From Piscicola geometra (lineage: Eukaryota; Annelida; Clitellata; Hirudinida; Piscicolidae), in NCBI GenBank assembly GCA_943735955.1, contig OX030960.1, positions 849,397-913,396 on the forward strand: 64,000 bases of DNA. The letters are read 5' to 3'. This document shows positions 52,780 through 64,000 of this stretch, in pieces (position 1 is the stretch's first letter; each line of letters starts with the position of its first letter). The notes under the pieces are model-generated. The model had not been told where the DNA came from, searched no databases, and saw nothing but the letters and a program-made list of their open reading frames with translations. Both the position numbers and the translations under genes were made by a program.

Positions 52780-53349
52780 CAGTCACTCAGTCAGTCAGTC
52801 AGTCAGTCAGTCAGTCAGTCAGTCAGTCAGTCAGTCAGTCAGTCAGTCAGTCAGTCAGTCAGTCAGTCAGTCAGTCAGTCAGTCAGTCAGTCAGTCAGTC
52901 AGTCAGTCAGTCAGTCAGTCAGTCAGTCAGTCAGTCAGTCAGTCAGTCAGTCAGTCAGTCAGTCAGTCAGTCAGTCAGTCAGTCAGTCAGTCAGTCAGTC
53001 AGTCAGTCAGTCAGTCAGTCAGTCAGTCAGTCAGTCAGTCAGTCAGTCAGTCAGTCAGTCAGTCAGTCAGTCAGTCAGTCAGTCAGTCAGTCAGTCAGTC
53101 AGTCAGTCAGTCAGTCAGTCAGTCAGTCAGTCAGTCAGTCAGTCAGTCAGTCAGTCAGTCAGTCAGTCAGTCAGTCAGTCAGTCAGTCAGTCAGTCAGTC
53201 AGTCAGTCAGTCAGTCAGTCAGTCAGTCAGTCAGTCAGTCAGTCAGTCAGTCAGTCAGTCAGTCAGTCAGTCAGGCAGTCAGTCAGTCAGTCAGTCAGTC
53301 AGTCAGTCAGTCAGTCAGTCAGTCAGTCAGTCAGTCAGTCAGTCAGTCA
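52780..53349. repeat. (CAGT)n microsatellite
   Basis: About 142 units, nearly perfect, with a single ggcagt variant at ~53274. Open frames on the plus strand (SVSQ repeats) are spurious. Confidence 0.98.
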
Positions 53350-53607
53350 AAATTAATAAAATTATATAAAAAACACTTCTTCCAGATTATTCTTTCCCTT
53401 CTGGGAGCTCTATGCACATTTCTGATAAAACTCCGAAAGTTTCATGTCTTCTATTTGATGTTTCCAACATAAGCTATAAAATATTTTAAATAACTAGTTA
53501 GTCTCTTTTTATTATTCATTAATTAAATTAGTTTCTAAAAATTATTTTACATTAATTAAAATTAATAAAATTATATAAACAGTTTTTTTCAATGAAAATC
53601 TCTTATT

Positions 53608-53738
53608 GAAGACTTTTTATTCTGAAGACCTTTTGTCCTGAAGACATTTTATCCTGAAGACTTTTTATCTTTAAGACTTTTTATGCTTAAGACTTTTTAT
53701 CCGAAGTCTTTTTATCCGAAAGACTTTTTATCCGTTAA
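53608..53738. repeat. ~18-bp degenerate tandem repeat
   Basis: Seven to eight diverged units of gaagactttttatcct, with taag and ccga variants toward the right. Confidence 0.75.
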
Positions 53739-54046
53739 CCGATAAATAATGAAGGTGCTAAGGTATTTACAAAATAGAATAATTACTAGAGCTAGATTAT
53801 ACACAATGAGTCAGAGATAGCGATGTCTTTGAATTGGTTGTTATTTGCCTACAGCGATCTTTTTGTTTTTCGAGCAATGGCAGAAGGTAATGTGGATCGA
53901 GCGGCTTTCAATGCGCTTCTGTTAAAAAACAGAAAATGAAATATTTATAAACTATACGATTTCACATTTTTTTCTATATAGCACTGAAGTGATGACACTG
54001 AACATACATAAGTTTAGTATTTTAAAAGTTGTTATAATGTTTATAA

Positions 54047-55044
54047 TAGAGCTGTTCAACGATTAAAAATTTTAATCGCCGTTAATCGTTCGATTAAAAT
54101 TTTTGATCGTGCGTTAATCGTATTTTAACGCAATTTTTTTGAATTTTTGAAATAAGTATAAAATAGTATTTTTAACTTTTTTTTTACAAATTTAATAAAA
54201 ATTTTGCCAGAATTTTTATATAAGAATAATCCACATTTTAAAGAAGAAAAATCCATAAGGATAGAAAAATGCAATTGTCACATATCATTGGAACTGTACT
54301 TGCAGGAGATAACAAGTACTTTCTTGCCAGTTTCGCAAGAGACGGATATGTGTTGTTGCCACCAAAAAAGCCGACAACTCTTAAAGCCTACATCAGGTTC
54401 TGTTCTATATCGTTCAAGGTTGACTTTGTAATCATTGAGATATCTTCATCTTTAGAATATCAAGTTACATATATATATTTAACTTCAGATTCAAAAGATG
54501 AAGAATACAATACAATACAATACAATGACGAGTGTTATTATGAGACATCTTCATCTTTAGAATCTGAAGTATATATGTAACTTCAGATTCTAAAGATGAA
54601 GAAACATATATGTTAGTAGTTTTTTGTTTGGTGAAGCCTGTCTAGTTTTTGAGGTTTTCTTTCCCTCTTATAGTTTCTTTAACTCTTTTATTTTTTGAAA
54701 ACATTTTACAATTTTAAATCGGGAGTCTAATGATGTGGCAATTCTTGATCATTGGATATTTCTGATTATTCATTCTCTGCTCCAATTTTTGAAAAATGTT
54801 TGGGTGTGAAACGAATGACATAAACTGGATCATATTCTGAAGTGCATATTTCTTGTATAAAGTGACAAATAAGTAGTAATTTTATTCACTTTTGACAATT
54901 TAACCAAAACAGCAAAAAAAGTTCAATTTGGATAGGTTTAATTTTTTTAAATGCGTAAAAATATTTAACGGCATTAAAAATATTAACGGTCTTTATTGAT
55001 TAACGCATTAATTGAAAGTTAACGTAGATTAAAGTACAGCTCTA
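54047..55044. mobile_element. hAT family 3 element with 8-bp TSD
   Basis: The ends tagagctgt and acagctcta are exact inverse complements, extended by attaatcg-type subtermini. The exact 8-bp duplication gtttataa is at 54039-54046 and 55045-55052. It contains the antisense hAT C-terminus at 54285-54425 and an inverted ttcatctttagaatctgaa pair (54545-54600). It lacks the LINE present in 36118-37821. Confidence 0.92.
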
Positions 55045-55324
55045 GTTTATAAAAAACTACGTCAAAATGTAAACGCTTCCCATAACGGGTTAGGTTGAAG
55101 AACAAAAAGGAAAAATTTGTTTCTTTAATAGAAATTACAGGGCTTAAGTTTTTTTTCTGGCAGTGCCGATCTTTTCGTTTAAAATGTGGCCTATTAGGGT
55201 GTGTTGAAATCGAACCAAAGCATGGCGATAAGCACTTGGCAACTCGATCACACAAAACTATAGTAATAGTAATTGATATAATAATAAGAATCAAACTAAT
55301 AATAATAATAAGAGTATTATTATT

Positions 55325-56216
<892 letters not shown>

Positions 56217-56897
56217 AATGTAACATACATTGAACCAGAACTTACATGAGGTAGAGTTAGAAAGAAGAGTTCCTCCTAATACCTAGTTTTCGCAATATGT
56301 TTCTGAATTGCCAAGTCAGATCATTTTATCCAAATATATAAAAAATTAATTAAATTTAAAGTTATTTATTTATTTTAACGATAACTATTGTAACATATTA
56401 TTGTTAACCTATTTTTCTCTATGACATATTTTATTTTATTCCAGAAGCCATTAATTAAGCGAAAAAAATATTCAAAGAAATCTTTTATTTACATAATTCT
56501 CTTCTGAAAACCAATGAAGCTCAAACTCTAAATGTTTATATCTGAAAGTAAGTACAAAAATCATCCATTCTCGTGTGTTACAGTCAAACGCGTAATTAGG
56601 CATTTTACGTAAATACGTAAAGCCTGAAAAATGCTGCACTATATTTCACAGTTCAAATGAAATGAAACAATCAATTTTTTAAACAATTATTAAGCTTTTT
56701 TCATTCCTATATATTTTTTTAAATGATACATTTAAAGTTTTAATATTTTATAATAGAATTTTTCTTAAATTATTTGCATCGGATAAACAAACAAAAAATT
56801 GAATGAATTAATTAATTTTAAAAATTAAATTTATAACAGCAGTGAAAACATAACATTTAAATTCAGTAATTTTTGTTTTTTTTAAGACTTTTAGGCA
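56217..56897. other. AT-rich spacer, nothing recognised
   Basis: No terminal repeat, coding frame or known repeat supported. Confidence 0.5.
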
Positions 56898-57660
56898 TCT
56901 AATAATTACACTGGCCGACAGAATTTTGTAAATCATATGTCAGTTTTTTTAAGGATCTATTGTACGGAAAATGAAATCAGAAATGATCCATCTCATTACG
57001 TTTTTGAGATATTTTAGTTTAATGATTATAATTGCATAATCAGTTTCTAAAACTATTATTTATTTTGTTACTTCATATGTACCTAATAAATCGGCAATCG
57101 CGTTCTCCTGATGCTTTTTGTTACGTATGTGGTGAATTCACTACAAATAGTCAGCGTAGACCAATTTCAAATTTGGTGAAAACTTCATAAAGGTTTTCTT
57201 TTGGTTGCCAACTAAAAGATCAAGATAAACAATGGTCACTGTATCGAACGTGCAATAGATGTTATGAAAAACTGACGCAAGAACTGCAGGGTAAAAAAAT
57301 ATAATTTATGTTTTTCTTTTTTGATGATGTAGCGTGAATCAACAAATCATCATAACGAATGCTATTTCTTCATGACAAATTTCTTGGTTTTCTTCAAAGA
57401 ATAAAGTTTCCATTGTGTTCCCATATCTTCTATCAGCTATGAGACCAGTTCCTCATGGAGATGATTTACCTATTCCAAGAGCTCCAGTCTCATGGCAGGA
57501 TATTTCAGTTTCGAAAGAGGATATTGAGTTGACGCAAGTTTCAACAGACGATGATTAAAAACCGCAACATTCCTCTAGTGAACTTTATCCCGTTTCACAA
57601 GAGGAACTTAATGATTTAGTCACGAGTTGTATTTCTCAAAACAGCAATCGGAACTTTTAG
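56898..57660 (+). pseudogene. Degenerate repeat-family ORF, Cys-rich start
   Basis: After a cactggccgacagaatttt opening, 57088-57290 reads SRSPDAFCYVCGEFTTNSQ, then GCQLKDQDKQWSLYRTCNRC with a stop between. 57425-57560 reads FPYLLSAMRPVPHGDDLPIP followed by RAPVSWQDIS. The paired C-x2-C motifs and the RPVPHGDDLPIP-type segment resemble a repetitive invertebrate protein family whose role I cannot name. Several stops and an intron-like AT gap break it. Confidence 0.55.
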
Positions 57661-58137
57661 CATCCCGTTAAAAAGAGTGCAATTTGTTGAAAGTTTATAA
57701 TTAAGAAACATTAAAAAAATGTTCTGAAATATTTTACAAAGAACCATACAGTAAACAAAAAACAGAAGCAACTTACCCTAGGTCATTAGTTTACAAATTT
57801 TAGTCTTAAATAACTGTGTTTTATTTATTGTTGTATTTTATTATGTTTTGTTTATTTGACATGTATAATAAGAAGTTCCATACAAATTAACAGAATATTT
57901 AATATCTATAAACAAATTTGACTCGTTGTATTGAAATAGTTCATTGTAATAGAGCAATACTTTTATGACGTATAACGAAAAAATAGGATGATATGTGTAA
58001 AAACGAATTATATCTTCAGATTTAGCACACAAAATAAAGGAAAAATCATCTACTCACATTTTAATTACGTAAAATTTGTTTCCATTTGTCGGCAAAAAAG
58101 AACAAAGACTAGAGCGCTCTTGAATTTTAGTAAAAAG

Positions 58138-60959
58138 CAGGGGCGGCGATCTGCGGAAAATCTTGGGGGGGGTCCTCCCTAGGGTTGGAATCAAAAAACC
58201 AGTATCGATCAATACAGTACCAGCAAAAATATTTAGTATTGTTTACTGAAGTGCAAATTATTGTTGTATCAACTATTTATATTTGTATCACCAAACATTA
58301 AAAAAAAGTTTGATACTCAATAAAAAGACTTTTCTATTGCCACTATGAGTGATTTGGAGAAAAACAACAGCAATTTTAGTAACTTTTATTATTTGTCATT
58401 TATATAAATTCAATTACAACTAGCCATCAAGCCATCAAATTAATTTTATAACATCTTGTTTTCTATTCATTTTTCAGTACAATAGTTTGAAAAATTACAA
58501 ATAGATTTAAATTTGCCAAAGTTATAAACAAATATACATTGGGAGATTTTTTTTGGCCCACAGTGTATATTTAGATTCTAAATATACACTGTGGGCCATT
58601 TAGATATCATAAAATACCCTCTCTGCCTGTTCTCCTGCCCTCTTCCCACAGCTCGTTTACCCCAATTTCCAAGACCCCTTCGAATGTCTGACCGACTAGC
58701 AAATTCTTTTGCTAGTTTTTTCAAATCCAGACTGTCAAGTATATCCTGATGTGCATGACAAACGGCCAGTGAATTCAAGCGAGGCTTTGTCATAGGTGTA
58801 CGCAACCAAGTCTTAAGACGCCGCAAAGCACTAAAAGATCTTTCTGCAGTACATGACGTTGTTGGACACACAAGCATCAACCTGATCAATTTTTCCACCT
58901 AAGGAAACAGATGTCTGGTTTCCGTGATCACAGCTTGCATTATTTTTGCGTTTGTGCTCAAGTTCATTCAGGTCTTTAAACATAGTTAACTGTGAACAAA
59001 GACCAGTTTCATTTAACTCACGATACTGCTTGCAAATATCATGGTTCACTTCACCAGTTAGCAAAATTGTCTCCAGCTGCAAGTATAAACGCAAACCAGG
59101 AGAAACTCGATTGAACCTTTTTGTGAGTTGCATGATTGACATGTCTAGGACAGCGTAATATGCTGCTCGATGATGTTCCTCTGGTGTTGTTGCTACATAA
59201 GCTGGGCCCAGCCCACAATACTTTTGTGGCGGCTTTCGCCCCCGAGGTACAGCAATCGGCTCGAGATTCTATGCCAAAGCCATACTGTTGACATTTCTGA
59301 AAATGGCATTTAACTGTTCATCTGATCGTGGGTGACGCAGTTCTTGCACAACTGAATAAGTTGCTGCAACCATTCCACTGACCTTGGCACTTGCTAATTG
59401 CAACGACTTGATAACTGTTCCAGAAGTGAAAACACCAAAACAACTACCTTAAGGGCCAGTGCAGTAGTGCCCTGTTGAAAAAAAGGCCTCAAGCCTTTAC
59501 AGCTGTACCAATGGAAGCAAATGATTCCAATCTAACAAGTACCACTTCATAATGTTCAAGCACAGAAGACACTGTAGATACTCTGGTCAGCCACCTTGTA
59601 GGACAAAGAAGTTTTAAACAATACATTTTATTCAGTGGCTCATCAGGAAAGGCAATTATAAGAGACACTAAAGCATCACTAAACTGCTTCATGACCTTCC
59701 AAGGCACCTAACTCTTGGACAAACTGAAGAAAATTGCTCACAAAGGGATTTGCGGCAGCTGTGTGCTGGGCAAAAAGATTTGCACAGTGTGCAGAACAGT
59801 GGAAAAAATGCTCACTGCTGATAATAGCCTGACAACCATTATATCGGCCGCTCATGTTAGCAGCGCCGTCATAAGTCTGAGCTCTTAGTTTTTCTATAGG
59901 TAGCATAATTCTGATCAGAAACTCTTTTACTACAGCAGATAATGTTTTTCCGATCGTGTCTGGTGGGCTGAATAAACCAATAAACTGTTCATTAAACTTC
60001 AGAGCTTCATCAAGAAACGAATGCATATCGATTCCTGCTCTAACCCATTGCAGTCTTGTGTGCCGTCAACCACAAAACCAAACTGGCATTAACAGTGCAC
60101 ACTGTGTTTCTAACGATAGAATGAGCTAAAAGCCTCAGCATTTCTTTTTGGCAATCATGTGATATGAAACTTGTAGTTTGATTTAACCACAATTTTAGTT
60201 AATTTTCGAAGCTTTTTGAAATTCGTTAACTTTGGTTCATCTGAAAAATTGAAAGGGTCGATATTGAAGTGGACCTGAGAATCCCCCTATAAATATCACC
60301 CATGCAAAATAAGTAGCACAATATGAATGATTTTTTAAATAAAAATGTAAATCTTGCAAAAAGTGAACTGATATTTTCTGAAAAGCATTCTGAATGTCTG
60401 CTTCCGAAAATTGAAAAAATGTATTACTGAATAAAAATTCTGTTTCATGCTATGTTTTGAAGAGTATGCTTGTATTAAGATAGAAGTTGAGAAATTATTG
60501 TATTTGTGAAATTGAGGGAGGTCCATGTTAAGATGGACCCCAGGACCCCCCTAGCATCGCTGCCCATACATACTCACAATGTATTACTGTATTGGCCTTT
60601 TTTTATCCATGGTTGACGATTAGGCTCGTATTAAAATAAGAGTTGAGAAATGTGTATTTTAAAAGAGTGAGGGGGTTCTTGTAGAGGTGGACCCCAGACC
60701 CCCTCAGGATTCCCGCCTACGCCATATTGATATAAAAACTAGGTGAAGGAGTATTTAAGTGAGCAAAGAATATTTTTGTTTTAGACAGCTATCACTATAA
60801 CTACACATACTCACAATGTATTACTGTATAAACATTTACTTTTATGCCATGGTTGACGATTATGCTCATATCCAAATAAAAAATTTGAATACAAAAAGGA
60901 AAAAAAAGTGGGGGGGGGGGGGTCCTGGGGTCACGACCCCCCCAGGATCGCCGCTCATG
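58138..60959 (-). mobile_element. hAT element, ZMYM1/P52rIPK type, with repeated right ends
   Basis: The left terminus-like caggggcggcgatc at 58138 pairs in reverse with gatcgccgctcatg near 60949. Two further, similar C-rich ends occur at 60531-60565 (cccctagcatcgctgccc) and 60690-60722 (ccctcaggattcccgcc). Blocks 60577-60640 and 60810-60875 repeat cacaatgtattactgta and catggttgacgatta. Contains the transposase pseudogene below. Confidence 0.7.
58590..60185 (-). pseudogene. hAT transposase (ZMYM1-like, DUF4371 type), broken
   Basis: On the minus strand in order: GFVVDGTQDCNGLEQESIC (60090), LRAQTYDGAANMSGRYNGCQ and HCSAHCANLFAQH (59870-59760), CLKLLCPTRWLTRVS (59620), then AERSFSALRRLKTWLRTPMT at 58840 and a C-terminal tail. 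These are the RNase H-like core and the dimerisation domain. Frameshifts near 59700, 59490 and 58880 and stops near 60040 divide it into four open segments. The amino end is missing. Confidence 0.88.
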
Positions 60960-60960
60960 G

Positions 60961-61160
60961 TAAAAAGCGCTGTAGAAATCTATTTGATTGATTGATTGGT
61001 TGACTAGCACTAAAAATCTGATACAACTTTCTAAAAATAGACATATAATCATCAGAAAAGCCAACAAAGATGAAACCATAGGGATCATGGCCCCTCAGAC
61101 ATAAAATAATAAAGCAATTAGATAACTTAATAACACAAACTTCTATATACACCCCTCTCC
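60961..61160 (+). repeat. LINE/SINE tail and adjoining unknown repeat
   Basis: aaaagcgctgtagaaatct then tttgattgattgattggttg at 60961-61003. The adjoining 61075-61105 stretch (catggcccctcagacataaa) is the near inverse complement of 50309-50328 (tatgtctgaggggtcatg). Confidence 0.5.
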
Positions 61161-61326
61161 TGACCAACAAGAATTAACAAACTCAGTGGTACAGAGGCAC
61201 ACTACGCAAACACAGGGAAGTTCTGGACAAACACACATACGAGCTCCTTTCACCAAACGCAAACATCAAAACAGAAAAATTTAATTACTTCACAAGACCC
61301 ATAAAGCAATATGCAAGTGGCATAAC
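61161..61326. other. Unassigned, GC-richer stretch
   Basis: Between two repeats. No long frame and no family recognised. Confidence 0.3.
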
Positions 61327-63525
61327 CAGTGATGGACATAGTTAACTAAACTTTAAAAAAGTAGTTAAACTTTTCCAAACTAAATAGTTGCAAACTATGT
61401 TTTTGTAGTTTCCGGCATAGTTTACTAAAAAATATAGTTTAGTTAAAATGAAAGTCAATTTCAGTTGCCAACTAAATTTAACTGAAATATTTTAGTTAGC
61501 CCTTTTATTAAATATGATTTTAGACTGAAAAAAAGCACTAAGGTTGAAGTTTTCTATATTTTCCCTCTATTGACATATCCAGTAGTTGCAAGGGCATTTC
61601 GCAAAAGCATTGCCACACTGCCCAGTTCAGCTGCTGTTGAAAGATTATTCAGCGTTGCTTCACAAGTTTTGAGTGCACGCCGCTGTCGGGTGTCGGATGA
61701 AACTCTGGACAAGATAGTGTTCGTTCAGTCTAGGATTAAATAAGTGTATTGTATTAGCAACCCCAATCGATTTTTAAAACTTTTTCATTAAAAAAAAATT
61801 GAAATGCTTAAATTTTAGATTTTGATTTACTGATTTCAAATACGTTTACCAAATTGTAATTTTTTATTACAAAAAAGTTATACCTATTTTAAAATGTAAA
61901 AAAACATTTTTTGTGCCGTTTTTACGTCATAATCTATAACCAATTCACGACCCTCTCACAAGACAGAAATATTTTTTTTGTGCAATAACTTTTTTTTTCT
62001 TTTTATATTGTTGAAAACTATTAGTTCTATTCAATTTGATATAAGAAATCAGAATTAAAAGTTAAAAGAATAATATCTTTGAAAATGACAAAGTTATTAA
62101 CCTTTTAAAAGCTTCACTTATGAAAGAAGTCAACTTTTACTTAGTTTATTCTTATTAATTATTATATACTTTTGTAAGGTTTCAAATAATTAGCTATTTG
62201 TTTCTCAGGTATCTAAAATTGAAATAATTCAGCTTTACAATAACAATGTTCACAAGGAATAAAAAAAACTGTTTAAATACGTTTATTCAATGTGCAATGG
62301 CTGAAACTAATATTTATTAAATTGTTCAATAAATAAAAAAGTGGCATTATACCTACCATACAGTTTTTTAATAGTTTCATGTTCTTCAATAAACAAATGT
62401 CTTAGAAATACTAGAGTTAGGGGCTTAAAGAATTTTCTTGTTGTAATAATCTAGTTTTAATATTTTGACATGAGATGCCAAGGGCTTCACACATAAGACC
62501 AGATAAGTCATTGTTAAAAGGCCTGTATGTAAAATTATGAATTCTAAAAGTTGATTAAAATATAAATGTTATTAATTAAAAATAATAAATATTTTAAATT
62601 AAATTAAAATATTCACTTGAAAATCATGAAAACATATCAAGTTAATTAAACTCTCGTACTATTGCAATCGAATGTGTAGCAGACAAAAAATTGAGATTTT
62701 GTGTCAAGTCGAAAGCATGTACTCTTTAAGATCTATTTTGTATATTACAAAAATAGTTTTTTCACAACTTTTTTTACAGAATTTTATTGAGTATAACTTA
62801 TACTTTTTCAATAACTTTCTTAAGTAAAAACTATTTTTTTGATTCCCGATTTACTAAATTTAAAGCTTTGCCTCGAGTTTTTTGCCTTTTAACTTAATAT
62901 TTATTTAACTTAAGAAAAATATAATGATATCTATTTATGTATAATTTAATTTTATACGTAGTTTCTTTAGTTAGGCGACATAAGAAATGAACAAGTACGT
63001 ATAAAAAGTAGCAGCCACAAAATTAAAGCTTTTGGCGTTACGCTTCAAGGGATATTTTGATTAAAATCCTTTTATTTGAAAGCTTACATAATATGTAATT
63101 TATTGATAAAATACTCATTTGAAAAATTATAAAATTGTCTTTCATGCAATTTCTTTTTTATTTCGATAGAATAACGCATAATTTTAATTTTAAAACTTTT
63201 CTATAAATTTACTTGTAAAACGTAACTTTTGCTCATTAGAATATGTCAATTGGGGATGCTAATTGTATAAAGTTGAATTGACTATATAGGTATGTTAAAA
63301 TCATGATCATTTGAAATAAAATGTATGTGTTGTTTTTAAGAGTCTTTTGAACTTATTTTTGTTTTTGCTTTGTATTAAAAAAATTTTCTAAGAGTTATTT
63401 TGAAGTAATGGCTAGTAAATGGCTTTTTTATGCTACAGATTCTGCCTGTCAACAAGTGAATATAAAAATTGTTGCAAAATAGTTTGGAAAAGTTTAACTA
63501 CTTTTTTTATGTATAGTTAACTATT
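61327..63525 (+). mobile_element. hAT element (family 5), right terminus lost
   Basis: The left end cagtgatggacatagttaac with aaagtagttaaacttttcca (61360-61379) is mirrored by 63474-63525 (tggaaaagtttaactacttt, then atagttaactat). The outermost ~11 bases of the right end are absent. Contains a transposase C-terminus near the left; 61750-63470 is AT-rich with nothing else seen. Confidence 0.72.
61555..61741 (+). pseudogene. hAT transposase dimerisation-domain fragment
   Basis: The plus strand reads YPVVARAFRKSIATLPSSAA, then VERLFSVASQVLSARRCRVS and DETLDKIVFVQSRIK with a stop at 61739-61741. Intact over ~55 codons, but nothing of the catalytic core precedes it. Confidence 0.8.
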
Positions 63526-63586
63526 CTTAAAATAGGTTTATAACTATTAGTTGAACTACTTATTTTTAATTATAAAATAGGGTTTC

Positions 63587-63665
63587 AGGGCAATTCGTCG
63601 CGGACAATTCGTCGCACCAACAATTTGTTGCAAGACAATTTGTCGCACAAACAATTCGTAGGCGA
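63587..63665 (+). mobile_element. Terminus of another DNA element (caattcgtcgc subrepeats)
   Basis: cagggcaattcgtcgcggac followed by three diverged caattcgtcgca units. This looks like the start of a TIR element cutting into the right end of the previous hAT. Its far end is off the window. Confidence 0.5.
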
Positions 63666-63817
63666 AACTTGAAATAAAGTGATATCAATCAGTCGGAAGA
63701 GAGCTCCATCACGTGTCGATATACGTCTCGAAAGACTGTGTGTCTATAGGACTAATTGTTCGAAACATCTCCTGAGAAGGAAGTGAATCTAAAACCTTTT
63801 TAGAAAATATGCAAACT

Positions 63818-64000
63818 CCACTTTAAAATGAACCTGATACAAATATCACTGATACAAATATAACTTATACAAATATCACTGATACCAATATCACTGATAC
63901 AAATATCACTGATACAAATATCACTGATACAAATATCACAGATACAAATATCACTGATACAAATATCACTGATACAGATACCACTGATACAAATATCACT
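63818..64000 (+). repeat. 15-bp minisatellite running off the window
   Basis: About 11-12 units of gatacaaatatcact with few variants, reaching the right edge. Because 15 is a multiple of three the plus strand reads DTNIT repeats, but no start codon or flanking coding signal is visible. Confidence 0.9.

Noticed and set aside
52656..53472. SVSQ-repeat proteins of ~235 codons
   Set aside because: (CAGT)n array, no coding evidence.

Overview
The window looks like animal (metazoan, probably invertebrate) nuclear DNA. It is very AT-rich, genes are split by short GT-AG introns, and three conserved animal genes sit in a sea of hAT-type DNA transposons, CR1/L2-like LINE 3' ends and very long simple-sequence arrays. 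I cannot name the species. Nothing bacterial or organellar is visible: no operons, no ribosome-binding sites, no rRNA or tRNA genes recognised. All exon borders were read by hand from splice consensus, reading phase and family resemblance.

Layout. 1-4893: a stack of nested transposons (ZBED5-type hAT pseudogene, a CR1/L2-like LINE end, and two TIR elements one inside the other, both with perfect 8-bp target duplications). 5598-10827 (-): a nine-exon RNF14 orthologue, an RWD plus RING-IBR-RING E3 ligase of 432 aa. 10828-11169: a 342-bp divergent promoter. 11170-16264 (+): a ten-exon SIRT1 orthologue of up to 833 aa with catalytic core, zinc tetracysteine, an unusual ~59-residue insertion and a C-terminal ESA-like segment. 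16265-18733: a convergent 3' spacer with two concentric inverted-repeat elements. 18734-35470 (-): most of a GRIP-type multi-PDZ scaffold gene (PDZ4 to PDZ7), with a 3.56-kb exon encoding a huge low-complexity linker; its introns hold a 17-bp satellite, a Ginger-like integrase element, hAT MITEs, (TG)n and (TTGA)n. 35.5-64 kb: essentially gene-free and repetitive, with LINE and hAT remnants, a 2.8-kb 21-bp satellite, (CAGT)n, (AGT)n and a terminal 15-bp minisatellite.

The three genes do not form a pathway. RNF14 and SIRT1 are head-to-head and may share a promoter; both act largely in nucleus or cytoplasm on transcription and protein turnover. GRIP is a synaptic or junctional scaffold. The mobile DNA is the dominant content. 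At least five TIR elements have exact 8-bp duplications, and one truncated relative (49555-50311) acts as an empty site that supports one nested insertion.

I found no convincing wholly new biological system. The most interesting points are the GRIP linker expansion, the SIRT1 insertion, the deep transposon nest with its empty-site control, the Ginger-like element, and the apparent link between hAT-internal minisatellites and the long satellite arrays.
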